7,500 bases of DNA from an uncultured Steroidobacteraceae bacterium (GCA_955652795.1 CATPBQ010000244.1:1-7500); one strand, 5' to 3'; positions 1 to 6,316 are shown, counted from the stretch's first letter. Program-made: numbers and translations. The notes: generated by a model from the sequence alone, not told the origin.

Positions 1-891
1 GTGCTGCGCGTGCAGCTCTTTCAGGCGCTCGCGCGCGACGTGGGTGTAGATCTGCGTGGTCGACAGGTCGCTGTGCCCGAGCAACATCTGCACCACCCGC
101 AGGTCGGCGCCGTGATTGAGCAGGTGGGTCGCAAAGGCATGGCGCAGGGTGTGCGGCGACAGCTCTTTCGCGATGCCGGCCTTGCGCGCATAACGCTTGA
201 TGATGTGCCAGAAGGCCTGGCGCGTCATGCGATCACCGCGGCGCGTGGGAAACAGGTAATCGGTCTGGCGTTCGAGCAGGATCTCACCGCGCGCCCCCCG
301 GTCGAATTCCTTGAGCGCGCGCATCGCCTCCTCGCCGAGCGGAATGAGTCGCTCGCGATCGCCCTTGCCCAGAATGCGGATGACGCCCTGGTTCAGGTTG
401 ACCTGCCCCTGGCGCAGGTTCACGAGCTCCGACACGCGCAGGCCGGTCGCGTACAGCACCTCGAGCATGGTGCGGTCGCGGCTGCCGAGCGGATCGCTCA
501 CCAGCGGCGCCGACAGCAGCGCTTCGACCTCCTCCTCGGTGAGCGAGCGGGGCAGCGAGCGGCCGATCTTCGGCATGGCTATCTGCGCGGTGGGGTCCTC
601 GCGAATCGCGCCCTCGCGCATGAAGTAACGGAAGAAACGCCGGAAACTGGACAGCTGGCGCGCCGTGGAGCGCGGCCGGGCGCCGGCGCGCACGCGCCAG
701 GCGATGAAATCCTGCAGGTCAGCGCGCGAGGTATTCATGATCGGCACGCTGCGCTCGGTGAGCCAGCGGGCGAGAGCCGTGAGGTCGGCACGGTAGGCGG
801 CGAGGGTGTTCGGCGACAGGCCCCGTTCCATCCACACCGCGTCCAGAAAGCGGGACACCGCCGGGTCGGCAGAGTCGGCGCCGGAGGTCAC
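1..891 (-). CDS. xerD: Site-specific tyrosine recombinase XerD (3' end outside window)
   Basis: XerD works with XerC at the dif site near the chromosome terminus to resolve chromosome dimers, under control of FtsK. Reading the minus strand gives an uninterrupted frame. It has an N-terminal SAM-like core-binding domain at about residues 14-100 (beginning FLDAVWMERGLSPNTLAAYR) and a catalytic domain at about 115-290. All the tyrosine-recombinase residues are visible: R152 (ATGLRVSEL), K176 (GKGDRERL), H247 and R250 (HTLRHAFATH), H273 (LLGHSD) and the nucleophile Y282 (TTQIYTHV). About 297 codons lie in the window; E. coli XerD has 298 residues, so only a few codons plus the stop should be missing on the left. 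The start is uncertain. No ATG lies between the upstream in-frame stop (979-981) and the conserved domain. I chose GTG at 891, which gives an N-terminus of nearly family length; TTG at 918 is the alternative. Neither has a good Shine-Dalgarno sequence. Confidence 0.95.
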   Translation of the reverse strand, partial: MTSGADSADPAVSRFLDAVWMERGLSPNTLAAYRADLTALARWLTERSVPIMNTSRADLQDFIAWRVRAGARPRSTARQLSSFRRFFRYFMREGAIREDPTAQIAMPKIGRSLPRSLTEEEVEALLSAPLVSDPLGSRDRTMLEVLYATGLRVSELVNLRQGQVNLNQGVIRILGKGDRERLIPLGEEAMRALKEFDRGARGEILLERQTDYLFPTRRGDRMTRQAFWHIIKRYARKAGIAKELSPHTLRHAFATHLLNHGADLRVVQMLLGHSDLSTTQIYTHVARERLKELHAQH

Positions 892-1006
892 GGCGATCGC
901 GGCAGAGGGATTGGGCAAGCCTTGTCTCGCTGGAAGGCTTAAGGTCTGCGCCCGCGCCTGCTGTGCGGTGTGCGAGCCCTAAGCTTCCCGGTAATGTGGT
1001 GACCGC

Positions 1007-1034
1007 AGTATGGTGAGCGCGGCCCTGCTGTCGA
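1007..1034 (-). promoter_or_regulatory. Possible sigma70-type promoter for xerD
   Basis: On the minus strand a TCGACA box (plus-strand positions 1029-1034) is followed after 16 bases by CATACT (1007-1012). These match the -35 and -10 consensus at five and four of six positions. The site would start transcription near base 1000, roughly 80-110 bases before the likely xerD start. The match is weak and could be chance; it is listed because this gap must hold a promoter if xerD is transcribed on its own. Confidence 0.25.
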
Positions 1035-1044
1035 CGTGATGACC

Positions 1045-1074
1045 TTCACATCTGCAATCCGGCATTAACATAAA
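1045..1074 (+). promoter_or_regulatory. Possible sigma70-type promoter for the acyltransferase gene
   Basis: TTCACA (1045-1050) matches five of six -35 positions. After 18 bases it is followed by CATAAA (1069-1074), which matches four of six -10 positions, in the only locally AT-rich stretch of this gap. Transcription would start near 1081, leaving a leader of about 50 bases before the GTG start at 1134. This is a consensus match only. Confidence 0.3.
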
Positions 1075-1116
1075 GAGAACCAGTTCACATACCGTAGCGG
1101 CAACGACTGCCCTGTC

Positions 1117-1132
1117 ATGACCGGAAAGTCAT
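1117..1132 (+). repeat. Inverted repeat enclosing the ribosome-binding site of the acyltransferase gene
   Basis: ATGAC (1117-1121) and GTCAT (1128-1132) are perfect inverted arms around a six-base loop, CGGAAA, ending one base before the GTG start at 1134. The only Shine-Dalgarno-like sequence, GGAAAG (1123-1128), sits in the loop and the first base of the right arm. In RNA the hairpin could limit ribosome access. It is short and AT-containing, so its stability would be modest. The left arm is also part of an eight-base palindrome, GTCATGAC (1114-1121). Confidence 0.35.
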
Positions 1133-1133
1133 C

Positions 1134-1949
1134 GTGAATCCGCTCGCCACCGTGCGGGCGCTGGCGCTCGCGCCGGCGCGGCTCGCGTACGTCCTGTGGA
1201 GCGCGCTCGCGTTCCTGGGCGTGGGCCTGAGCGCGCTGCTGCTGCTCGCGGTGCTCCCGGACCTCACCCGGCGCCGCGCGGCGGCACGCGCCGCGGCGCG
1301 CACCTTCCTGCGCCTTGTCGGCATGCCGCTCACGGTGAGGTTCCCGGAGCGCATCCCGCCGGGCCAATGCGTGGTGGTGTGCAATCACGCCAGTTACCTC
1401 GACGGTATCGTGCTCACGGCGGCGCTGCCGCCGCGCTTCGGCTTCGTGATCAAGCGCGAGATGGCCACCGTGCCGCTCGCCGGGGTTGTGCTCAGGCGTC
1501 TGGGCTCGGAGTTCGTGGAGCGTTTCAATCGCCAGCGCGGCGCCGCGGATGCGCGCCGCGTGCTGCGCAACGCCAGCAACGGGCATTCGCTGGTGTTCTT
1601 CCCGGAAGGCACCTTCACGCGCACCCCGGGGCTGCTGAAGTTTCACACCGGCGCGTTCGCCACCGCGGCGCGCGCCGGCTGCCCGGTCGTGCCGGCAGTC
1701 GTGCGCGGCACCCGTCGGGCGCTGCCGCCGGGCGGCGCCCTGCCGCTCCCCGGGCCGCTCGAGCTGCAGATCCTGGTGCCCCTCGCGCCCGCCCCGGCAG
1801 CGCCCGACAATGCGGCGCCGCAGCTGCGCGATCGGGCGCGCGCTGCGATCCTCACCGCACTTGGCGAGGCCGATCTCACATGTTGCGCCGATACTGCCCG
1901 CCCACCTGATACAGCGCGCGAGAGATCTGCCCGAGCGAGCCGACTTTGA
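1134..1949 (+). CDS. PlsC-family 1-acylglycerol-3-phosphate acyltransferase-like protein
   Basis: A membrane-associated acyltransferase of the lysophosphatidic acid acyltransferase family, which moves an acyl chain to the sn-2 position of a lysophospholipid in phospholipid synthesis or remodelling. One hydrophobic, probably membrane-anchoring segment lies at about residues 16-41. The catalytic NHx4D motif is N84-H85-A-S-Y-L-D90 (NHASYLD). The substrate-binding FPEGT motif is F156-T160, followed by a block III-like KFHTGAF (169-175) and a block IV-like VPAVV (186-190). At 271 residues it is slightly long for PlsC. The extra length is an arginine-rich tail after about residue 245, encoded where the gene runs antisense over the end of icmF. 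The start is GTG at 1134, with GGAAAG just upstream. The exact acceptor (lysophosphatidate or another lysolipid) cannot be told from sequence. It diverges from xerD and converges on icmF, so it is probably transcribed alone. Confidence 0.9.
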   Translation: MNPLATVRALALAPARLAYVLWSALAFLGVGLSALLLLAVLPDLTRRRAAARAAARTFLRLVGMPLTVRFPERIPPGQCVVVCNHASYLDGIVLTAALPPRFGFVIKREMATVPLAGVVLRRLGSEFVERFNRQRGAADARRVLRNASNGHSLVFFPEGTFTRTPGLLKFHTGAFATAARAGCPVVPAVVRGTRRALPPGGALPLPGPLELQILVPLAPAPAAPDNAAPQLRDRARAAILTALGEADLTCCADTARPPDTARERSARASRL

Positions 1950-4900
1950 CGCACTCCATCAGCTCCGCGAACACATTGCCACCGCCGGCTGCCGCCTGCT
2001 GCAGCGCGGTGAGCGCCGCCGCACAGCGCGGCGCATTGCGTGCCTGGAACGCGCGCACCGCCGCGACCTGATCCTGCTTCTCCTCCTCGGTGGAGCGAGT
2101 GAGCTCCGCCCCCTTGTGTTCCTCGGACGCATCGGCCCCGGACAGGAAGGTATTGATGCCGACGATCGGCAGCGAACCGTCGTGTTTCTTCGTCTCGTAG
2201 TACAGCGACTCCTCCTGGATCTTGGCGCGCTGGTACATGGTCTCCATCGCGCCGAGCACGCCGCCACGCTCCGACAATGCCTCGAACTCCTTGTACACCG
2301 CCTCCTCCACCATGTCCGTCAGGTAATCGATGGCGAACGAGCCCTGCCACGGGTTCTGGATCTTGTTCAGACCGAGTTCGCGATTGATGATCAGCTGAAT
2401 CGCGACCGCACGGCGCACGCTCTCCTCGGTAGGCGTGGTGAGCGCCTCGTCGTAGGCGTTGGTGTGCAGGCTGTTGCAGTTGTCGAACAGTGCATACAGC
2501 GCCTGCAGCGTCGTGCGGATATCGTTGAAGGAGATCTCGCGCGCGTGCAGGCTGCGTCCCGAGGTCTGCACGTGGTACTTGAGCATCTGGCTGCGCGCAT
2601 CCGCCTGGTAGCGCTCGCGCATGGCGCGCGCCCAGATGCGGCGCGCGACGCGCCCGATGACCACGTACTCCGGGTCCATGCCGTTGGAGAAGAAGAACGA
2701 CAGGTTGGGCGCGAAGTCATCGATCGTCATGCCGCGCGCAAGATAGTACTCCGCAATGGTAAAGCCGTTGGCGAGCGTGAAGGCCAGCTGCGAGATGGGG
2801 TTCGCCCCGGCCTCGGCGATGTGGTAGCCGGAGATGGAAACCGAGTAGAAGTTGCGTACCCGCTGGTCGATGAAGTACTGCTGCACGTCGCCCATCATGC
2901 GCAGCGCGAATTCGGTGGAGAAAATGCAGGTGTTCTGCGCCTGGTCCTCCTTGAGGATGTCCGCCTGCACGGTGCCGCGCACCGCCTGCAGGGCCTGCGC
3001 GCGGATGCGCTCATACAGCTCGCGCTCCAGCAGCTGATCCCCGCTGACGCCAAGCAACGCCAGCCCCGAGCCGTCGTGGTCGCGCGGCAGCACGCCCTTG
3101 TAGCTCGGCGGCGCCACGCCGCGCGCGCAGTTCTGCTCGTGCAACGCGGCGATCTGCCGCTCGGCGGCGCTCCATTTGCCTTCCGCCTTCAGATAGCGCT
3201 CGACCTGCTGGTCGATGGCGGTATTCATGAACATCGCCAGGATCATCGGCGCCGGTCCGTTGATGGTCATGGACACCGAGGTCGAGGGCAGGCACAGATC
3301 GAAGCCCGAGTAGAGCTTCTTCATGTCATCGAGCGTCGCGATCGAGACGCCGGAATTACCGGTGCGCCCGTAGACATCCGGGCGGGTATCGGGGTCCTCG
3401 CCGTAGAGCGTAGTGGAGTCGAACGCGGTCGACAGGCGCACGGCCCCGTGGCCATGCGCCAGGTAGTGGAAGCGCCGGTTGGTGCGCTCCGGTGCGCCTT
3501 CACCGGCGAACATGCGCGTCGGGTCCTCTTCTTCGCGCCGGTAGGGATACACCCCGCCGGTATAGGGATAGGAGCCCGGCAGATTTTCCAGGAGGATGAA
3601 GTGCAGCACCGCGCCCCAGTCGCGGAAGGTGGGCACGGCAAGCTTCGGCACCGCCGAGCGCGACAGGCTCTCGGTATAGTTCTCGCCCTCCACCATGCGC
3701 TCGCGCACCTTGTATGAGTAGGTGGCGTCGGTGGCCGAACGCACGCGCGCCGGCCAGGCCTTGAGCTCCCCCACGCCCTCGGCGCCGATCTCATCGAGCG
3801 CGCGGTTGTAGGCAGCGCGCAGTTCACGGCGCGTGGCATCCGCCGCCGCATCGTTGAGCGTGTCGTGCGCAAAGCGCTCGAGCGGCCCGGGCAGAGCGGC
3901 GTCGTGCAGCGCTTTGAGGGACTCGTACAGGCCGAACGCGCGGCGCGCGGCTTCTACCTGCGCCTCGATGCGCGCGCGGGCGGCGCGACCACCCTGGGCG
4001 ATTTCCGCCAGATACCGCGTGCGCGCCCCCGGCACGAGCGGCGTGCGCGCCGTGAGCTCGGTGGGGCCCGTGTGCGCGAGCTTCCAGGAGGCGGCACCGA
4101 TCTGCTTGGCGGCGAGCGCGGCGCAGATCGCGGCGAACAGCCGGTTGACGCCGGGGTCGTTGAAGCGGCTGGCGATGGTGGGGAACACCGGCAGCTGCGC
4201 GTCCGGCAGCTGCGCGTCCGGCAGCTGCGCCCCTTCCGGATGATTGCGCCGCCACTGCTTCCTGACGTCGCGCAGGCTGTCCTCGGCGCCGCGCTTCTCG
4301 CTCTTGTTGAGCACGATGAAGTCGGCGTAGTCGAGCATGTCGATCTTCTCGAGCTGGCTCGCGGCACCGTATTCGCCCGTCATGACGTACAACGACAGGT
4401 CCACCAGATCCACGATCTCGGTGTCCGATTGGCCGATACCGGCGGTTTCGACGATCACCAGGTCGAACCCGGCCGCCTTGTACAGCTCGATCACGTCCTT
4501 CAGCACCGCGGCGGTCGCCAGATGCGCCCGCCGCGTCGCGAGCGAGCGCATGAAGATGTTGTCCGCCGACAGGCTGTTCATGCGGATGCGATCGCCGAGC
4601 AGCGCGCCGCCGCTGCGGCGCCGCGTCGGGTCCATCGCCACCACGGCGATCTGCGCCTGCGGGAACTCCCGCGCCAGGCGCATCAGCAGCTCGTCCGTGA
4701 GGCTCGACTTGCCCGCTCCGCCGGTGCCGGTGATGCCGATCACCGGCGCCTTGTGGCGCGCGCGGGCCACGGCCCGCCGGATCTGCTCTGCCTCCGCGCC
4801 GGCCACACCGGCTGCGCCTTCCAGCACTGAGATGGTACGTCCGATGAGAGCGTGGTCGCGGGCATTGAGCGGCCGGAACTCGTACGCGGGCTTGCGCACC

Positions 4901-5364
4901 GCTGCGATGCGCTGCAGGACATCATCGATCATGCCCGCGAGCCCCATCCGCCGCCCATCCTCGGGCGTGTAGATCTTCTCCACGCCGCGGCGCTCGAGCG
5001 CCTCGATCTCGTGCGGTGCAATGGTGCCGCCACCGCCGACCACCACGCGGATGTGCTCGCAGCCGCGTTCGCGCAGCATGTCCACCATGTAGGCGAAATA
5101 CTCGTTGTGGCCGCCCTGGTAGGAGCTCACCGCGACCGCGTCGGCGTCCTCGTCGATGGCGGCGCCCACGATGTCGGCGACGCTGCGATTGTGCCCGAGG
5201 TGCACCACCTCGGCGCCGCGCGCCTGCAGCAGGCGCCGGATCATATTGATGGCGGCATCGTGGCCGTCGAACAGCGAGGCCGCGGACACGAACCGCAGGG
5301 GTGATCCGGAGACGGCCGCATCGCTGCTTGGTGCGGCCGCGCCAACCTTGAGACCGGCGTTCAT
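1876..5364 (-). CDS. icmF: Fused isobutyryl-CoA mutase (B12-binding domain, G-protein chaperone and mutase in one chain)
   Basis: Adenosylcobalamin-dependent radical mutase that interconverts isobutyryl-CoA and n-butyryl-CoA, and in known homologues also isovaleryl- and pivalyl-CoA. The B12 domain (about residues 23-155) has DGHDAAIN with the cobalt-ligating histidine H35, then SSYQGGH and a GGGGT loop at 110-114. The MeaB-like GTPase domain (about 205-425) has the P-loop GTGGAGKSS (213-221), MDPTRRRSGGALLGDR (244-259) and VETAGIGQS (305-313). A helical linker follows, and the mutase barrel begins near 555. Glutamine Q810 (DQAQNTCIF) stands where methylmalonyl-CoA mutase has the carboxylate-binding arginine, which favours IcmF over a methylmalonyl enzyme. 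The domain order also matches IcmF. At 1162 residues it is longer than the roughly 1,090 typical of the family. Odd features are NKSE instead of NKxD (353-356), a 15-bp tandem repeat (379-392) and Y606 where IcmF usually has phenylalanine. The ATG at 5364 has a weak GAGAG upstream. The gene diverges from tetR and overlaps the acyltransferase tail-to-tail. Confidence 0.96.
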   Translation of the reverse strand: MNAGLKVGAAAPSSDAAVSGSPLRFVSAASLFDGHDAAINMIRRLLQARGAEVVHLGHNRSVADIVGAAIDEDADAVAVSSYQGGHNEYFAYMVDMLRERGCEHIRVVVGGGGTIAPHEIEALERRGVEKIYTPEDGRRMGLAGMIDDVLQRIAAVRKPAYEFRPLNARDHALIGRTISVLEGAAGVAGAEAEQIRRAVARARHKAPVIGITGTGGAGKSSLTDELLMRLAREFPQAQIAVVAMDPTRRRSGGALLGDRIRMNSLSADNIFMRSLATRRAHLATAAVLKDVIELYKAAGFDLVIVETAGIGQSDTEIVDLVDLSLYVMTGEYGAASQLEKIDMLDYADFIVLNKSEKRGAEDSLRDVRKQWRRNHPEGAQLPDAQLPDAQLPVFPTIASRFNDPGVNRLFAAICAALAAKQIGAASWKLAHTGPTELTARTPLVPGARTRYLAEIAQGGRAARARIEAQVEAARRAFGLYESLKALHDAALPGPLERFAHDTLNDAAADATRRELRAAYNRALDEIGAEGVGELKAWPARVRSATDATYSYKVRERMVEGENYTESLSRSAVPKLAVPTFRDWGAVLHFILLENLPGSYPYTGGVYPYRREEEDPTRMFAGEGAPERTNRRFHYLAHGHGAVRLSTAFDSTTLYGEDPDTRPDVYGRTGNSGVSIATLDDMKKLYSGFDLCLPSTSVSMTINGPAPMILAMFMNTAIDQQVERYLKAEGKWSAAERQIAALHEQNCARGVAPPSYKGVLPRDHDGSGLALLGVSGDQLLERELYERIRAQALQAVRGTVQADILKEDQAQNTCIFSTEFALRMMGDVQQYFIDQRVRNFYSVSISGYHIAEAGANPISQLAFTLANGFTIAEYYLARGMTIDDFAPNLSFFFSNGMDPEYVVIGRVARRIWARAMRERYQADARSQMLKYHVQTSGRSLHAREISFNDIRTTLQALYALFDNCNSLHTNAYDEALTTPTEESVRRAVAIQLIINRELGLNKIQNPWQGSFAIDYLTDMVEEAVYKEFEALSERGGVLGAMETMYQRAKIQEESLYYETKKHDGSLPIVGINTFLSGADASEEHKGAELTRSTEEEKQDQVAAVRAFQARNAPRCAAALTALQQAAAGGGNVFAELMECVKVGSLGQISRALYQVGGQYRRNM
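4188..4230. repeat. 15-bp in-frame tandem repeat inside icmF
   Basis: The 15-base unit CCGGCAGCTGCGCGT is repeated 2.9 times without mismatch over 43 bases. On the coding strand it gives AQLPD-AQLPD-AQLPV (residues 379-392 of IcmF). It lies in the G-protein domain just after the NKSE base-recognition loop and before the conserved VFPTIASRFNDPG stretch, in what should be a surface loop. Because the unit is a multiple of three, copy number can change without breaking the frame. Perfect identity at the DNA level points to recent slippage. Confidence 0.9.
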
Positions 5365-5426
5365 GTGCTTGCTCTCACTTGGGGTGCGTAGTCCCTATGA
5401 TGGATGGACGCGCCTCTTTACCCGAA

Positions 5427-5441
5427 GGTAGGATAGCTACC
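5427..5441. repeat. Inverted repeat at the predicted icmF transcription start (possible operator)
   Basis: GGTAG (5427-5431) and CTACC (5437-5441) are perfect inverted arms separated by five bases. The element lies just downstream of the predicted icmF -10 box, where a bound dimeric repressor would block initiation. Its length, 15 bases, is in the range used by TetR-family regulators. A five-base arm can occur by chance. Confidence 0.3.
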
Positions 5442-5445
5442 CATG

Positions 5446-5475
5446 AGTATCATCGAGGCTCCGGCGACCGGTCAA
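5446..5475 (-). promoter_or_regulatory. Possible sigma70-type promoter for icmF
   Basis: On the minus strand TTGACC (plus-strand positions 5470-5475, five of six matches to the -35 consensus) is followed after 18 bases by GATACT (5446-5451, four of six). Transcription would begin near 5438, giving a leader of about 75 bases before the ATG at 5364. The -35 box overlaps an eight-base palindrome, GACCGGTC (5466-5473). The predicted start point falls in the GGTAG/CTACC inverted repeat. Both are reasonable places for a repressor to bind. Confidence 0.4.
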
Positions 5476-5493
5476 CGCCGCTGCGGGCCGAAG

Positions 5494-5512
5494 CTGCCGC
5501 CCGCCGCGGCAG
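5494..5512. repeat. 19-bp perfect inverted repeat between icmF and the TetR gene (candidate operator)
   Basis: CTGCCGC (5494-5500) and GCGGCAG (5506-5512) form perfect seven-base arms around a five-base centre, CCGCC. It sits between the two divergent promoter candidates, about 24 bases upstream of the TATAAT box of the TetR gene and next to where its -35 element would be. TetR-family proteins bind such short two-fold symmetric sites and often repress themselves and a divergent neighbour. The high GC content of the region raises the chance of accidental symmetry, so this is a candidate only. Confidence 0.4.
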
Positions 5513-5535
5513 TCACGCTGCGGCCGCCGCAACGC

Positions 5536-5541
5536 TATAAT
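5536..5541 (+). promoter_or_regulatory. TATAAT -10 box of the TetR gene
   Basis: A perfect TATAAT stands out in very GC-rich sequence, 12 bases before the ATG at 5554. No good -35 box is present at the normal spacing (5513-5518 reads TCACGC). A 13-base inverted repeat, TGCGG-ccg-CCGCA (5519-5531), lies just upstream. Transcription from this box would start around 5547-5549, leaving only about five or six bases before the ATG, so the message would be nearly leaderless. Confidence 0.5.
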
Positions 5542-5553
5542 ACTCCGTAAGCA

Positions 5554-6288
5554 ATGAACAGCCGTCGTGCCAGCCCGCCCGCCGCGGGCAAACAACCCGT
5601 ACCGGTCGCCTCCCCCTGGCGGGCGAGCCGCGAGCGGCTGCGCGAGCGCGCGGTGAAGCGCGAGGCGGTGATTCGCGCCGCCGCCCGCGAGTTCAACCGC
5701 AAGGGCTACCACAACACCTCCCTCGATGACATCGCGGCCCGGCTCGAGGTCACCAAGCCCACGGTGTACTACTACGTCACCAGCAAGGAGCAGCTGCTGT
5801 TCCAGTGCTTCGTGGCGGGAGTCGAGCAGATCCGGGCGGCGTTTCGCGACGTGCGCCACCTCGAGGCGCCGGCGCGCGAGCGCCTGAATGCCGTGCTGCG
5901 CCATTACGGCCAGGCCGTGGCATCCGAATTCGGCTGGTGCATGGTGCGCGCCGAGGACCAGGACCTGTCGCCGGCGATGAGCCGCCACATCAAGGCACTG
6001 AAGTCCGAGATCGATCACGGCATCCGGCGGCTGATCCGCGAGGGTGTGCAGGACGGCTCCATCCAGCCGTGCGATCCGAAAATGACCGCGTTTGCGCTCG
6101 CCGGCGCGCTCAACTGGATTGCGCACTGGTATCGCGAGGACCAGAGCCTCACCGGCGCGCAGATCGCCGAGGCGTTCGTCGCCGTGTTCGAAGGCGGGCT
6201 GCGGCCGCGGGCCGGCGCCGCCCCGCTCCCCGCCCGCCGCGGCCCGCGCCGCCGGGCACGTCGCGTCGCGGAAGCTGTGGCCCGCTGA
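5554..6288 (+). CDS. TetR/AcrR-family transcriptional regulator
   Basis: A dimeric DNA-binding protein that probably represses nearby genes until a small ligand binds. The TetR helix-turn-helix domain covers about residues 34-82: KREAVIRAAAREFNRKGYHN, then TSLDDIAARLEVTKPTVYYYVTSK with the usual recognition-helix pattern. The all-helical C-terminal half (about 90-213, including ALNWIAHWYRED) resembles ligand domains of regulators of acyl-CoA and fatty-acid genes such as the KstR2 type; that resemblance is from memory. Its neighbours suggest an acyl-CoA ligand. The last 30 residues form an arginine- and proline-rich tail outside the normal fold. The start is uncertain. ATG at 5554 has no Shine-Dalgarno sequence and is 12 bases after a TATAAT box. 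GTG at 5653 (residue 34), directly before the helix-turn-helix, would remove an S/P/A-rich leader but also lacks a strong ribosome site. It is divergent from icmF and 28 bases before the thiolase gene, which suggests co-transcription. Confidence 0.93.
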   Translation: MNSRRASPPAAGKQPVPVASPWRASRERLRERAVKREAVIRAAAREFNRKGYHNTSLDDIAARLEVTKPTVYYYVTSKEQLLFQCFVAGVEQIRAAFRDVRHLEAPARERLNAVLRHYGQAVASEFGWCMVRAEDQDLSPAMSRHIKALKSEIDHGIRRLIREGVQDGSIQPCDPKMTAFALAGALNWIAHWYREDQSLTGAQIAEAFVAVFEGGLRPRAGAAPLPARRGPRRRARRVAEAVAR

Positions 6289-6304
6289 ATATCCCGCTGA
6301 ACCT

Positions 6305-6309
6305 GAAGG
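6305..6309 (+). promoter_or_regulatory. Ribosome-binding site of the thiolase gene
   Basis: GAAGG lies seven bases before the ATG at 6317, in the 28-base gap after the TetR stop codon. It is the clearest Shine-Dalgarno sequence in the window and fixes the thiolase start. No promoter is apparent in this short gap, so the gene probably shares a transcript with the TetR gene. Confidence 0.7.
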
Positions 6310-6316
6310 CTCCAAC

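Noticed and set aside
1..891. XerD as sign of an integron, phage or other mobile element
   Set aside because: It is a full match to housekeeping XerD, including length and conserved blocks. No att-like repeats, cargo or phage genes are next to it.
1..942. Plus-strand open frame of 313 codons starting at GTG 1
   Set aside because: It lies wholly antisense to xerD, whose minus-strand translation carries every catalytic residue of a tyrosine recombinase. The plus-strand product has no recognisable domain; long antisense frames are expected at this GC content.
1810..3717. Plus-strand open frame of 635 codons
   Set aside because: It is antisense to the conserved mutase domain of icmF. Its product is rich in H, R, A, L and V in the pattern of a reverse-strand shadow and has no known motif.
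4188..4230. Treating the short tandem repeat as a CRISPR-like or plasmid iteron array
   Set aside because: The units are contiguous, 15 bases, in frame within a conserved gene, and have no spacers or nearby cas or rep genes; simple coding-repeat expansion explains them.
3865..4830. Plus-strand open frame of 321 codons opposite the icmF G domain
   Set aside because: It is a shadow of the GTPase-encoding strand, with no ribosome site and no recognisable domain.
1876..5364. Reading the mutase as methylmalonyl-CoA mutase
   Set aside because: The B12 domain is N-terminal and fused through a MeaB-type G domain to the mutase domain. The carboxylate-binding arginine of methylmalonyl enzymes is replaced by glutamine (Q810). 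Both point to IcmF.
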